Below are positions 1-9,805 of a DNA stretch of 64,000 bases, one piece after another. The DNA lies in the NCBI RefSeq assembly GCF_000614065.1, contig NZ_BAKG01000003.1, forward strand, positions 1-64,000, given 5' to 3'. A model generated the notes under the pieces. It saw only the letters and a program-made list of their open reading frames with translations, was not told the origin of the DNA and did not search any database. The stretch comes from Prevotella dentasini JCM 15908. Lineage in GTDB: Bacteria; Bacteroidota; Bacteroidia; Bacteroidales; Bacteroidaceae. The position numbers and the translations under genes are program-made. Within the stretch, counting starts at the first letter, position 1; every line of letters begins with the position of its first letter.

Positions 1-195
1 CGCGAAAGATAAATGCGGACAGACTTGCGAGCAGGCTATGCGGACAGTCCCCGTGCCTGTCCGGACGCGAAGGACAAATGCGGACAGACTTGCGTGCAGG
101 CTATGCGGACAGGCCCCGCGCCTGTCCGGACGCGAAGGATAAATGCGGACAGACTTGCGAGCTGGCTATGCGGACAGGCACGGGGCCTGTCCTAC
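1..195. repeat. 65-bp tandem repeat, three copies
   Basis: Three head-to-tail copies with a 65-base period start at positions 1, 66 and 131. Copies differ by a few substitutions, and the array may continue left of the window. Each unit carries a small inverted repeat (GGACAG near its middle, CTGTCC near its end), so each can fold into a hairpin; the third copy has the clearest one (GGACAGGC/GCCTGTCC). No gene is visible through it: the reading frame crossing it has no recognisable protein. There are no unique spacers, so it is not a CRISPR array. Confidence 0.85.
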
Positions 196-532
196 AGGAA
201 GGGTGAGTTGTCGGTGTATAGGGAGGGCTGTTGGGAATTTTCTTCCTGATGTCAGGGATAGGCTTTCCCGATAGGTCAAACCGGCTTTTTCGTGTAGCGA
301 ACAAGGCTTGTTGATAAGGCGAAAACGGCACTTTGGATGGGCCAAAATACCGTTTTCGTTAGATAAGGTTGGGATGTGCTGTGAATCAAGACGTTAAGAT
401 GTATAAGGACTTTCGGATATTCAGGGAGGAAAGATGGGTGTTCATAACCGGAAATGTGGAGAGATGGGAGGATGATAGGCACGGGGGAAAAGATTTTTTG
501 GGGATATTTCGGATATTCCTCTTGCCGAGGCC
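196..532. other. non-coding gap downstream of tadA
   Basis: No gene is supported here. The stretch holds one hairpin of the intergenic repeat family (320-358) and otherwise ordinary sequence before the 3' end of tadA. Confidence 0.6.
320..358. repeat. intergenic palindromic repeat, locus 1
   Basis: CGAAAACGG (320-328) pairs with CCGTTTTCG (350-358), and an inner TTTGG/CCAAA stem encloses a short loop. The left half contains the CGAAAACGGCACTTT core found at six other intergenic places in the window. It lies just past the 3' end of tadA and could also act as a transcription stop for that minus-strand gene. Confidence 0.7.
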
Positions 533-988
533 CTATTTCCTTTTTTCCTTGAAAAAGCGTTGCATGATTTCCCTGCACTCTGCTTCCATCACTCCCCCGA
601 CCGTGTTGGCGCGTGGATGGAGGGCATGGGGAGCATATTCGAGGTAGCCGCGTTTCTCGTCACGGCAACCATAGACGACACGACGCACCTGTGCCCATCC
701 CAAGGCACCTGCGCACATCGTGCAAGGTTCTACCGTAACGTAGAGTGTGCAGTCTTGCAGATATTTTCCGCCCAGTTCGTTGGCTGCCATCGTTATTGCC
801 TGCATTTCGGCATGGGCAGTAACGTCGTTGAGAGTCTCGGTCAGGTTGTGTGCCCGTGCGATGATGCGGTCACGACAGACTACCACCGCCCCGATGGGTA
901 TTTCTCCCTCCCTGTAAGCTGCCTCTGCTTCGGCAAGTGCCCTGCCCATATAGTATTCATCCTTTTTTATTTGCTCTTCTGTGCTCAT
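533..988 (-). CDS. tadA: tRNA-specific adenosine deaminase TadA
   Basis: This enzyme deaminates adenosine-34 to inosine in the anticodon of tRNA-Arg(ACG), in the cytoplasm. The 151-residue protein has the normal family length. The zinc-binding deaminase signature is complete: HAE at residues 59-61 (His ligand and catalytic Glu) and PCxxC with Cys89 and Cys92. The start at 988 is the only ATG that gives the usual short N-terminus. The gene stands alone on the minus strand; the next gene, yraN, diverges from it. A TAnnTTTG box on the minus strand at 1250-1257 is a possible but distant promoter. Confidence 0.95.
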   Translation of the reverse strand: MSTEEQIKKDEYYMGRALAEAEAAYREGEIPIGAVVVCRDRIIARAHNLTETLNDVTAHAEMQAITMAANELGGKYLQDCTLYVTVEPCTMCAGALGWAQVRRVVYGCRDEKRGYLEYAPHALHPRANTVGGVMEAECREIMQRFFKEKRK

Positions 989-1249
989 ATCGTGTAGTTG
1001 AGATAGTCTTGGCTATCAAGAAATATTTTAATTTTCTTTTCCGAAAAAGGGACTTCGGCTTCTGTATGCCGGTTGACTGGACTCGCCTTGCCGGCAGTAG
1101 CGCGTGTCCGCTCCAATGGGGTGGATGACTTAGCCTGTCTTGGTGAGCTTTTTCTGAAGTCAGGCAGAGGGGCTGTCTGCCCGGTGCCCGTATGTAGACA
1201 AACCTCGCCGACAACCGCTGCGGTACGGTCTTGTCCCTGCATACGGATG

Positions 1250-1257
1250 CAAAAGTA
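1250..1257 (-). promoter_or_regulatory. candidate -7 box for tadA
   Basis: On the minus strand this reads TACTTTTG, matching the Bacteroidota -7 consensus TAnnTTTG. No good -33 element lies at the right distance, and it is about 260 bases from the tadA start, so the assignment is tentative. Confidence 0.35.
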
Positions 1258-1267
1258 CGTTTTTTAT

Positions 1268-1298
1268 TTTGTTTTTCCGAAAGATAGCCTTAACTTTG
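1268..1298 (+). promoter_or_regulatory. Bacteroidota-type promoter of yraN
   Basis: TTTG (1268-1271), 19 bases, then TAACTTTG (1291-1298) matches the Bacteroides consensus TTTG-N19-21-TAnnTTTG. It would give a leader of roughly 100 bases before the yraN start. Confidence 0.65.
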
Positions 1299-1403
1299 TA
1301 GAATTGAAACGGAACGGCGGAGCACAGGAAAACGGGTTTGCCCGAAAATGGCAAGCCTTTCCGGCTCTACATTTCCCTCTGTTTCTCTCAACCTCCGAAG
1401 TAT

Positions 1404-1769
1404 ATGGCACAGCACAACGATTTAGGACGATGGGGCGAGGACCTTGCCGAGAAATATCTCCGCGAGGGCGGCTACCGTGTTCTTGCACGTGATTGGAAGC
1501 ATGGGCACCGCGACCTTGACATCGTTGCTATAGAAAACGATGTACTCGTCATAGTAGAAGTGAAGACCCGTTGCAACGAACGGCATGCCGATGCCGACAT
1601 GGCTGTAACGCCACAGAAGGTGCGGTCGCTTGCGATGGCAGCCAATGCGTATGTAAAAAACTATTGTTTCGACGGCGATATACGCTTTGACATCATCACC
1701 GTGGTGGGGACGCCGGAGACGGGCGTCGAGGTGCGCCATGTGAAGGATGCGTTCTTGCCGTTTGTGTAG
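1404..1769 (+). CDS. YraN/UPF0102 family endonuclease-like protein
   Basis: The 121-residue protein belongs to the UPF0102 (YraN) family, a small restriction-endonuclease-like fold whose cellular role is not settled. Visible family features are the N-terminal GRWGEDLAEKYL helix, RDWKHGHRDLDIVAIE carrying the metal-binding Asp, and VIVEVKTR carrying the E-x-K catalytic pair. The start at 1404 (MAQHNDLGRWG) matches the family N-terminus; the frame stays open 22 codons upstream, but that part is unrelated to the family. A good promoter sits at 1268-1298. It is followed by birA on the same strand after 114 bases. Confidence 0.88.
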   Translation: MAQHNDLGRWGEDLAEKYLREGGYRVLARDWKHGHRDLDIVAIENDVLVIVEVKTRCNERHADADMAVTPQKVRSLAMAANAYVKNYCFDGDIRFDIITVVGTPETGVEVRHVKDAFLPFV

Positions 1770-1883
1770 GCTGTAATTCACAATCCATCATTCAAAATCC
1801 GTAATTCGGATGGGTGTTTGGGGTTGCGTCTTCGGGGAAGCGGTGGAAGCCGAAACGGATTGAAGTGTCGATAAAATAGAGGT

Positions 1884-2672
1884 ATGAAGATATACGATAC
1901 AATAAAAAGTCTCTTTGGAAAGAAAGAGGAAGACAATGCCGTGAAGATAATCCGCCTCGGAGAGACGGGGAGCACCAACGACTATCTGCGCAACTATCAA
2001 CCCGGGGAGGGGGAGGAAATGACGGTCGTTGTGGCCGACTACCAAAGCGAGGGGCGCGGACAGGGCAGTAACCGATGGGAGAGCGAGGCTGGCAAGAACC
2101 TGCTGTTCTCTGTCCTGCTCCATCCTGTCCATGTGCCGGTGGTACGGCAGTTCCTGTTGTCGGAGTTCGGAGCTGTAGCCCTGAAAGACGCTCTCGGAAA
2201 CTATGTCAGGGAAGGCATTACGCTGAAATGGCCCAACGACATCTACTGGAATGACCTTAAGCTGAGCGGAACGCTGATAGAAACGAGGCTTAGTGGGGGA
2301 AGAATTAGGGACTGTATCTTTGGTGTAGGGCTGAACGTTAACCAGACTGAGTTTCGGAGCGACGCTCCCAATCCCGTCTCGCTGTGCCAGATACTCGGCC
2401 GGGAGATAGACCGCGACGAGCTTTTGGGGTGCATCGTCTCATCGTTCCGCCGGCTCTATCCGCAGCTGTTGGGCGGCGGCTATATCGACTTGCCTGCCCT
2501 CTATCACGACTCTCTCTACCGCAAGCACGGTTTCCATTCCTTTACCGACAACAACGGAGAGTTTGAGGGTGCCATCGTGGAAGTAGAGGATGACGGACAT
2601 CTCGTTCTCCGCGACCGGGAGGGAGTAATCAGAAGTTATTTATTTAAGGAAATAGAATATGGCAAGATTTAA
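1884..2672 (+). CDS. birA: biotin--[acetyl-CoA-carboxylase] ligase
   Basis: This enzyme activates biotin with ATP and attaches it to the carrier lysine of biotin-dependent carboxylases. The 262-residue protein has the catalytic domain from about residue 20: GSTND, the biotinyl-AMP loop GRGQGSNRW (57-65) and LKWPNDI near 113-119. A short C-terminal domain follows. It lacks the N-terminal helix-turn-helix of E. coli BirA, so it is the single-function (group I) type and not a repressor. The stop overlaps the pyrH start by 14 bases, indicating co-transcription and possibly translational coupling. Confidence 0.93.
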   Translation: MKIYDTIKSLFGKKEEDNAVKIIRLGETGSTNDYLRNYQPGEGEEMTVVVADYQSEGRGQGSNRWESEAGKNLLFSVLLHPVHVPVVRQFLLSEFGAVALKDALGNYVREGITLKWPNDIYWNDLKLSGTLIETRLSGGRIRDCIFGVGLNVNQTEFRSDAPNPVSLCQILGREIDRDELLGCIVSSFRRLYPQLLGGGYIDLPALYHDSLYRKHGFHSFTDNNGEFEGAIVEVEDDGHLVLRDREGVIRSYLFKEIEYGKI

Positions 2673-3369
2673 GAGAATCCTCCTCAAGCTCTCTGGCGAG
2701 AGTCTGATGGGCAACCAAGGCTACGGCATTGATGCCGGGCGACTGAGCGACTATGCGCGTCAGATTAAAGAAGTGCACGAGATGGGCGTACAGATAGGTA
2801 TCGTGATAGGCGGCGGCAACATCTTCCGCGGACTCAGTGGCAGTCAGAAAGGCTTCGACCGCGTGAAGGGCGACCAGATGGGCATGTGTGCCACGGTAAT
2901 CAACTCCCTTGCATTGAGTTCCGCACTTGGGGCCATCGGTGTGAAGTCGAAGGTGATGACGGCTATCCGCATGGAGCCTATCGGCGAGTTCTACAGCAAG
3001 TGGAAGGCCATTGAGGCGATGGAGGCAGGCTGCGTCTGTATCTTCTCGGCCGGAACGGGCAACCCTTATTTTACGACCGATACCGGCTCAAGCCTGCGTG
3101 GAATAGAGATAGAAGCCGACGTGATGCTGAAGGGTACGCGTGTGGATGGTATCTATACCGCCGACCCGGAGAAAGACCCTACGGCAACGAAATTCAGCGA
3201 GATAACCTACGACGAGATTTATAACAGAGGACTAAAGGTGATGGACCTCACGGCAACAACCATGTGCAAGGAGAACAATCTGCCTATCTATGTCTTCAAT
3301 ATGGATGTTGTGGGTAATCTGAAGAAAGTCATGGACGGTGAGGAAATAGGTACGCTCGTACATAATTAA
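2659..3369 (+). CDS. pyrH: UMP kinase (uridylate kinase)
   Basis: PyrH phosphorylates UMP to UDP with ATP in pyrimidine nucleotide synthesis. The 236-residue length is typical. Family motifs are present: the N-terminal LLKLSGESL, the glycine loop IGGGNIFRG, FSAGTGNPYFTTDT in the UMP site, and VDGIYTADPEKDP near the ATP site. The start at 2659 overlaps birA by 14 bases. A strong hairpin terminator follows at 3407-3442, so birA-pyrH probably ends the transcript. The common neighbour frr is not here. Confidence 0.95.
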   Translation: MARFKRILLKLSGESLMGNQGYGIDAGRLSDYARQIKEVHEMGVQIGIVIGGGNIFRGLSGSQKGFDRVKGDQMGMCATVINSLALSSALGAIGVKSKVMTAIRMEPIGEFYSKWKAIEAMEAGCVCIFSAGTGNPYFTTDTGSSLRGIEIEADVMLKGTRVDGIYTADPEKDPTATKFSEITYDEIYNRGLKVMDLTATTMCKENNLPIYVFNMDVVGNLKKVMDGEEIGTLVHN

Positions 3370-3406
3370 AGCCTCATCCCCATTATTCTTCCCTGTATGA
3401 ACTACA

Positions 3407-3442
3407 CCTCAAAAGTATACATCAAACTTTTGGGGTGTTTTT
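3407..3442 (+). terminator. rho-independent terminator of pyrH
   Basis: A 10-bp stem, CCTCAAAAGT (3407-3416) with ACTTTTGGGG (3426-3435), encloses a 9-base loop and is followed by TGTTTTT. It lies 38 bases past the pyrH stop. Confidence 0.75.
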
Positions 3443-3593
3443 CATACATGGGAGGAGAAATTGATAGTTTTATAAGCGCAATAAGGCAGTGTTTAGAATT
3501 GCTCCATGTGCCATACCTTTTAATGGGAAAATAGGTAATTATGGTGGTATAGGATTTATCTAAACAAAAAAACTTTATAGCAAACAAGAAACA

Positions 3594-3877
3594 ATGGCAA
3601 GGAAATTTACCAAGTCCGCATTAATATTAATTTCTGTGGCAATTTCTCTTTGTCTAATCTTAGAATCCTGCAGCACAAGTGCAGGATTCACTTCTGGCTA
3701 TAGTCGGTTAGAAAACAGCGAAAAGGCAAGAGTTATGTAAGGTATAAATACAGTAAACGCTTCTACGAAGAACTGACAGGAACAAAGTATAAATTTATAT
3801 ATGGGATTCTATATTTCAAGCAGGGCATATTTGCTGGTTCATACCGAATGGTTGATGAAATTCCCGATGGCAGATAA
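3594..3877 (+). pseudogene. small lipoprotein, frameshifted
   Basis: An ATG at 3594 opens a lipoprotein signal peptide (MARKFTKSALILIS..., lipobox LESC, Cys26) that stops at 3738-3740 after 48 residues. In the frame one base back, the protein continues as SYVRYKYSKRFYEELTG...FIYGILYFKQGIFAGSYRM to a stop at 3875-3877. Adding one A to the AAAA run at 3721-3724 joins the two halves into a protein of about 94 residues. I do not recognise the family. It lies alone in an AT-rich gap. Given the pattern of one-base losses elsewhere in this window, sequencing error is as likely as true decay. Confidence 0.6.
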
Positions 3878-4084
3878 ATAAAACAAATTATAGTTTAAGA
3901 AAATACAAGAAATTACTTCCTAAGAATAATCTCAGATAATATTCAACGCAAGTTTATCGCCAAACCATCAACTTTTTATTTGTATATGGGTTTACTTCTA
4001 AGACAGAGCACTATATTCAATATAATATAGTAAAATCTCCCTTTCCTGTTGATAGCGGCAGGGAGGCAGTCCACGGCAATACTA

Positions 4085-4333
4085 CTACTCTTCGGTAAAG
4101 TCTACATACTCACCCTCATTGTCCTTGATAACCTGCCGGTGGCGTTTCGCTTCGGGACGTTGGTCTACGATAATGTTTCCGTCGGCATTGGGATGCTGTT
4201 CCTGTTCGTGCTGAAAATCACCCTTGAAGCGATGAACGGTGCGGTGAATCTGCCTGTAGAAACTATAGATAATCCAACCGATAACCGCCAAGAAAGCGAT
4301 AAAAACGAAGAGGGCAAACTTGAAGAAAAACAT
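4085..4333 (-). CDS. DUF4834 family small membrane protein
   Basis: The 82-residue protein has one N-terminal membrane segment (about residues 2-25, FFKFALFVFIAFLAVIGWIIYSFY) followed by a charged, His-rich cytoplasmic tail. This is the layout of the Bacteroidota DUF4834 family, usually found beside phosphatidylserine synthase. It is the last gene of the psd-pssA-DUF4834 run, 25 bases after pssA. Its function is unknown; the neighbourhood suggests a membrane or phospholipid-related role, which is inference only. Confidence 0.75.
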   Translation of the reverse strand: MFFFKFALFVFIAFLAVIGWIIYSFYRQIHRTVHRFKGDFQHEQEQHPNADGNIIVDQRPEAKRHRQVIKDNEGEYVDFTEE

Positions 4334-4358
4334 AGGCTGTTGTTGAACGAGGTGAACT

Positions 4359-5054
4359 TTACCTTCTGATGATAGCAGAAAGAACTACGTACCATGCAAT
4401 GATGATGGCAAAGGCCGATATACCGAAACAGGCAAGAAGCGGACAGCACGTCATCAGGAAGATGTATTTGACTTCATTTCCTTTCCATCCCCACTGCTTG
4501 AACTTCAGGGCGAACATCGGAATCTCGGAAACCAAGAGCCACGAACTGACGAAAAGTCCTGCCACAACGATAAAGACCATCCACGGATAGCTCTCTATCC
4601 ACTGTCCGGCACCGACAACGAGTGAACCCCAGAAAAGGGCGTTGGCAGGTGTAGGTAGTCCGATGAAGCCGAGAGCCTGACGCTCGTCGAGGTTGAACTT
4701 GGCAAGGCGGAGTGCCGAGAAGGCCGCCATGATGTAGGCGGCGAAAGGCAGGAAGCCGCGCAGGGACTCCATGAAAGCAGGATACTCCATGACCTGAAGC
4801 TCGCTGAAGACGATGGTTGCCGGTGCAACACCGAAGGTGATGTCGTCGGCAAGCGAGTCCAGTTCTTTCCCTATGGGCGAGCTGACGTGCAGCAGCCGCG
4901 CTGTCATTCCGTCGAAGAAGTCGAATACGGCTCCGATGATAATCCACAGAAGAGCCATCTCCGCATTTCCTGAGAAGGCGTATGTCGTAGCCACGCAGCC
5001 TGAAATGAGGTTGCAGCAGGTTATGGCGTTGGGAATATGTTTCTTGATAGACAT
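4359..5054 (-). CDS. pssA: CDP-diacylglycerol--serine O-phosphatidyltransferase
   Basis: PssA makes phosphatidylserine from CDP-diacylglycerol and serine at the inner membrane. The 231-residue protein holds the complete CDP-alcohol phosphotransferase signature D45xxDGxxAR(x8)GxxxD66xxxD70, with several hydrophobic segments after it. I chose the start at 5054 (MSIKKHIPNAIT) because the motif spacing then fits the family; the frame stays open for 135 codons upstream, but that part is unlike any homologue and overlaps psd. It is transcribed after psd, whose product uses the phosphatidylserine. Confidence 0.93.
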   Translation of the reverse strand: MSIKKHIPNAITCCNLISGCVATTYAFSGNAEMALLWIIIGAVFDFFDGMTARLLHVSSPIGKELDSLADDITFGVAPATIVFSELQVMEYPAFMESLRGFLPFAAYIMAAFSALRLAKFNLDERQALGFIGLPTPANALFWGSLVVGAGQWIESYPWMVFIVVAGLFVSSWLLVSEIPMFALKFKQWGWKGNEVKYIFLMTCCPLLACFGISAFAIIIAWYVVLSAIIRR

Positions 5055-5182
5055 TGTCGGGTGATGGATGTTGGATGATAAGTGTTGGATAGCGGTGGAT
5101 TGATATGTGGAGTGGTTGCGGATGGTGCAGGCAGGGAAATAAAAGAGAGGGACTCTTGCGAAGTCCCTGCTATGCTTTTGGC

Positions 5183-5875
5183 TTACTTCAGTCTGGCAAT
5201 GACGGTCTGGTCGCCCGTCGTGCTCTGTCCCATCTTTACGCAGATTTCGGAATCTATAGGAAGAAATAGGTCTACGCGGCTGCCCAGCTTGATGAAGCCG
5301 AGGTGCTCGTCGATGTAGCAGTCTTCTCCCTCCTTGGCGTATGTAACGATGCGCCGGGCCACTGCCCCTGCAATCTGACGGCACAATATGTCGCGCCCGT
5401 CGGGGGTTGTTAGCATGGTGTCGGCATGTTCGTTCTCCTCGCTTGCTTTTGGCAGCCATGCCTTATGGAAGTTTCCGTCGAAGTGCTTGACGAATTTCAC
5501 CTTGCCGTCTACGGGAAACCAATTGGCATGGACGTTCCACAGACTCATAAAGATGGAAACCATGAGCCGCTTGTCGTGGAAGTATTCGTTTTCCTCCACC
5601 TCCTCTATGACGACAATATGACCGTCGGCAGGAGCTACGACAATCTTTTCGGTATCCTCGCCTCCGTAGTATCGGATAGGGCAGCGGTAGAAGTTGAGTA
5701 CAATTCCGTATATTGTTCCGAATACGGCAACAAATAACCAGAATACAATCTTGGCAGGAACGGCAAACCATAGAATTAGTGCCGTGAGGGCAATGCCGAT
5801 AGCTCCGTAAAGCAAAGTGTTGGTTCCTTCGTGATGTATTCTTATTTTCTTGAACTTCTTTTTAATTTTTCCCAT
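5183..5875 (-). CDS. psd: phosphatidylserine decarboxylase proenzyme
   Basis: Psd converts phosphatidylserine to phosphatidylethanolamine and is a pyruvoyl enzyme that cleaves itself. The 230-residue protein has two close N-terminal membrane segments (about 20-60). The body includes [14 protein letters not shown] and [14 protein letters not shown]. The self-cleavage site is in FIKLGSRVD, with Gly198-Ser199 giving the pyruvoyl serine; GS followed by Arg is usual in this short (type A) subfamily. It is the first gene of the psd-pssA-DUF4834 run, behind a near-consensus promoter at 5903-5934. Confidence 0.94.
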   Translation of the reverse strand: MGKIKKKFKKIRIHHEGTNTLLYGAIGIALTALILWFAVPAKIVFWLFVAVFGTIYGIVLNFYRCPIRYYGGEDTEKIVVAPADGHIVVIEEVEENEYFHDKRLMVSIFMSLWNVHANWFPVDGKVKFVKHFDGNFHKAWLPKASEENEHADTMLTTPDGRDILCRQIAGAVARRIVTYAKEGEDCYIDEHLGFIKLGSRVDLFLPIDSEICVKMGQSTTGDQTVIARLK

Positions 5876-5902
5876 GGTGGAGGGTCAGTTTCTTGTTTGC
5901 TG

Positions 5903-5934
5903 CAAAGGTACTCCTTTTTTGTTGTTCCTGCAAA
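5903..5934 (-). promoter_or_regulatory. promoter of psd-pssA operon
   Basis: On the minus strand, TTTG (5931-5934), 20 bases and TACCTTTG (5903-5910) match the Bacteroides -33/-7 consensus. The psd start lies about 30 bases downstream. Confidence 0.8.
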
Positions 5935-5950
5935 TTTTTGACTTTATTCC

Positions 5951-5981
5951 TTGGAAGTGCTGTTCTTTTGTTGTAACTTTG
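5951..5981 (+). promoter_or_regulatory. promoter of dnaE
   Basis: TTGG (5951-5954), 19 bases and TAACTTTG (5974-5981), ending 27 bases before the dnaE ATG. It is back to back with the psd promoter. Confidence 0.6.
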
Positions 5982-6008
5982 GAACTTAATTTCTCGTAAG
6001 GAAAGAAT

Positions 6009-9000
6009 ATGGAAGATTTCGTACATTTACATGTCCACACCCATTATTCCATCTTGGATGGTCAGTCGAAGGTGCCCTACCTTGTAGACAAGGCCGTCAG
6101 GGACGGCATGAGAGGTATGGCGATAACCGACCATGGCGTCATGTTCGGCATCAAGGAGTTTTCCGACTATTGCGCGAAAATCAACAGAGAACGCAAGAAG
6201 GAGGGACTTGAGCCTTTCAAGCCCATATTCGGATGTGAAATGTACGTTGCCCGCCGTAGGAAGACGGACAAGCAAAAGGAGATGCACGACAATTCGGGCT
6301 ATCACCTTATAGTACTGGCGAAGAACTATAACGGCTATAAAAACCTTATACAGCTCGTGTCGAGAGCATGGGTTGACGGCTATTATTACCGTCCGCGAAC
6401 CGACCGTGAGGATTTGGAGCGTTTCCATGAGGACCTTATCGTCTGTTCGGCGTGTATTGCCGGTGAAGTTCCTTCGAAGATTCTGCATGGCGACATAGAG
6501 GGTGCACGCGAGGCTTGCCAGTGGTATAAGCGTGTGTTCGGCGATGATTACTATCTGGAACTGCAACGCCACGAGGTGAAGGACCCCCATCTGGTAGCCA
6601 ACCGGGAAGCGTTCCCCCTACAGCAGAAAGCCAACAAGGTACTCATGCAGTTTGCCGAGGAGTATGGCATCAAGCTCGTCTGTACGAACGACTGCCACTT
6701 TGAGGACAAGGAAACCGCCGAGGCGCACGACCATCTGCTCTGTCTCTCTACCAATGAAAATCTGAACGACCCCAACCGCATGCGCTACTCGAAGCAGGAA
6801 TGGTTCAAGACGCGTGCCGAGATGAACGAGGTCTTCAGCGATATACCCGAGGCAATGGCGAATACGTTGGAGATTCTTGACAAGGTAGAGGCTACAGCAT
6901 AGACAATGGCCCTATTATGCCCTTCTTCCCTATACCAGAGAGCTTTGGAACAGAGGAGGAATGGCGCGAGAAGTTTTCGGAGGAGGACTTGTATAAGGAA
7001 TTTACCTGCGACGAGAATGGCGAGAATCCGTTGAGCGAGGAAGACGGACAGGCGGTCATTGAGCGGTTGGGAGGATATGGAAAGATATACCGTATAAAGT
7101 TCGAGGCCGACTATCTTGCCAAACTGGCATACGACGGTGCAAGGAAGTTGTATGGCAATCCTCTGTCGGAGGAGGTGGTCAGCCATATCCGATTTGAGTT
7201 GCACGTGATGAAGACAATGGGTTTCCCCGGCTACTTCCTGATAGTTCAGGACTTTATCAATGCAGCCCGGCAAGAGCTGGGGGTCATGGTGGGTCCGGGG
7301 CGTGGTTCTGCGGCCGGGTCGGTTGTGGCTTATTGTCTGGGAATTACGAAGATTGATCCACTTAAGTACGACTTGCTGTTTGAGCGTTTCCTGAATCCTG
7401 ACCGTGTCAATCTTCCTGATATTGATACCGATTTTGACGACGACGGACGTGGAAGAGTGCTCCAATGGGTGATGGATAAGTACGGACACGAGAATTGTGC
7501 CCATATCATCACTTATTCTACAATGGCGACCAAAAACTCCATCAAGGACGTGGCGCGTGTCGAAGGTCTGCCTATCGCTGTCTCCAATGCCCTCTGTAAG
7601 GCTATTCCCGAGCGTCTTCCTGACGGCATGAAGATGAATCTGGCCAATGCTATCAAGTGTACGCCACAGTTGCAGGATGCCGAGGTGAGCGAGGACTTGA
7701 GGGAGCGGAACACCATAAAATATGCCAAGATGCTGGAGGGAACAGTCCGCGGAACTGGCATACATGCCTGCGGATTTATTATCTGCCGCAATCCCATTAG
7801 CGACTGGGTACCCGTTTCGACGGCCGACGACCCCGATTTTCCGGGAAAGAAAGTGCCTGTAACACAGTATGACGGACATGTCATTGAGACGACGGGACTT
7901 ATCAAGATGGACTTCCTCGGCCTGAAGACATTGTCAGAGCTGAAAGAAGCCTGTAAGGTTATCAAGCAGACGAAGGGCGACATCATCGATTTGGATAATA
8001 TTCCCATTGACGACGAGCTGACCTATCAGCTCTATCAGCGTGGTCAGACCATCGGAACGTTCCAGTTTGAGTCGGCAGGTATGCAGAAGTATCTGCGTGA
8101 ATTGCATCCTACGGTCTTTGAGGATCTTATTGCGATGAACGCCCTCTACCGTCCGGGACCGATGGATTATATTCCCGATTTCATCAGGCGCAAGAACGAC
8201 CCGTCGCTTGTCAAGTACGACATACCGTGTATGGAGAAGTATCTCAAGGATACTTACGGCATTACGGTCTATCAGGAGCAGGTGATGCTCTTGAGCCGGC
8301 AGTTGGCTAATTTCACCCGGGGAGAGAGCGATGCCCTCCGTAAGGCAATGGGAAAGAAAAAGAAAGCCATTGTTGATGCGATGAAGCCGAAGTTCATCAA
8401 GCAGGGACAAGAGAACGGACACGATCCGGCCGTGCTTGAAAAGATATGGAGCGACTGGGAGAAGTTTGCCAGTTATGCGTTTAACAAGTCGCATGCAACC
8501 TGCTATTCGTGGGTGGCCTATCAGACTGCCTACCTGAAAGCCCATTACCCTGCGGAGTATATGGCTGCGCTGATGACGCGCCGGTTCAGTCAGATTACCG
8601 AGATAACGAAGCTGATGGAGGAGTGCAAGGCGTTGAAGATTGCAACCTTGGGTCCCGACGTGAATGAAAGTCAGATGGGATTTGGTGTGAACAAAAGGGG
8701 AGAGATACGTTTCGGACTATCGGCCATCAAGGGTATGGGAACGAGTGCGGCAGAGGCCATTGTCCGCGAACGCGAGACGAATGGACCGTATAAGGATATT
8801 TTTGATTTTGCAGAGCGAGTTGATCTAACCAACGTGAACAAGGGAGCTTTTGAAAGTCTTGCCTATAGTGGAGGTTTCGATAGTTTTGGCTTACAGCGCG
8901 AACAGTTCTTTGCCCTGAATGGGAAGAATGAGACCTTTATCAGTACCATTGTGCGCTATGGGCAGCTGTTTCAGCAAGAGCAGGCCGAGCAGCAGAACTC

Positions 9001-9723
9001 GCTGTTTGGTGGTGCCGATGCAGTGGAAGTGATGCACCCGGTTGTCCCGAAGGCCGAGAAATGGGCTACGATTGAGAAGCTGAACAAGGAGCGAGAGCTG
9101 GTAGGTGTCTATCTTTCGGCTCATCCGCTTGACGAGTATAGTGTCATCCTGAACAATATGTGCAATACGCATTGTCAGGAAATAGGACGGGGAGCCGACC
9201 TTGAAGGCCTTTCCAAGCGCGACGAGATTACCTTTGGAGGTATCGTTACGTCTGTTGACGAGCGTTTTTCCCAAAAGACGGGGAAGCCGTTTGGCTTTGT
9301 TACCATTGAGGATTTTGAGGGTTCGGGAGAGCTGGCCCTCTTCGGCGATGATTGGGCACGGTGGAATGGCTGATGAAGGTAAATTATACTATCTATCTGA
9401 AAGCCAAATGTCAGCCGCGTTACCGAAACAGCAATATTTTTGAACTGAAGGTGCAAAATGTAGAACAGCTTTACGACGTAAAGGCGCACCGCTTGGAACG
9501 CTTTACCATCTCGTTGGATGCTACCTCGCTTGATGACGAGTTTGTTTCTGAACTCTCAACCGTGGTCGGTGAAAGTGAAGGCAACACGCAGCTCTATATA
9601 CAATTGCGGACACCCGACCAGAACAATATCCTGCTGCATAGCCGCAACCGTGGCATTAACGTTGACCGACAATTGATAGATTTTGTTGCTGCCAATGAGA
9701 AGTTGGAGTATCATATTAACTGA
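6009..9723 (+). pseudogene. dnaE: DNA polymerase III subunit alpha, two frameshifts
   Basis: DnaE is the replicative polymerase catalytic subunit, essential for chromosome duplication. The N-terminal PHP domain (MEDFVHLHVHTHYSILDG), the polymerase core (GPGRGSAAGS, PDIDTDF, YRPGPM, FNKSHA) and the C-terminal OB-fold region are all recognisable, adding up to about 1,240 residues. The reading frame breaks twice. At 6891-6892 the sequence GAGGCTACAGC needs one extra base to continue ...VExYSIDNGPIMPF. At about 9369, AATGGCTGATG needs one extra base to continue ...WxGxLMKVNYTIYLKAKC. There is no slippery heptamer at either place. Two real breaks in an essential single gene would be lethal, so I read both as sequence errors. 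trxA follows. Confidence 0.9.
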
Positions 9724-9805
9724 CACAATCTTTTTTGGCATGATATTCGCTTGTACATATTCATATAATTAAAATATATTTATCAACAAAGAAAAACGAA
9801 TAACA

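Larger units (their letters stand above)
989..1403. other. divergent intergenic region tadA/yraN
   Basis: A 415-base gap without a supportable gene. It carries back-to-back promoter candidates: minus-strand TACTTTTG (1250-1257) towards tadA and a full plus-strand promoter (1268-1298) towards yraN. Short open frames here have no recognisable protein features. Confidence 0.6.
3370..4084. other. AT-rich intergenic stretch
   Basis: This 715-base stretch is visibly richer in A+T than the genes on both sides. It contains the pyrH terminator and a frameshifted small lipoprotein gene (3594-3877). From 3878 to 4084 I see only short broken frames and nothing assignable. The composition contrast suggests a young insertion or a segment under little selection. 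Confidence 0.6.

Noticed and set aside
1..195. Possible CRISPR array
   Set aside because: The 65-base units are contiguous and have no variable spacers; no cas genes are present.
3402..3587. 61-residue open frame on the minus strand
   Set aside because: It overlaps the pyrH terminator and has no recognisable feature.
6880..9375. Programmed ribosomal frameshifting in dnaE
   Set aside because: Neither break has a slippery heptamer or a following stable hairpin, and eight other genes show the same kind of break.
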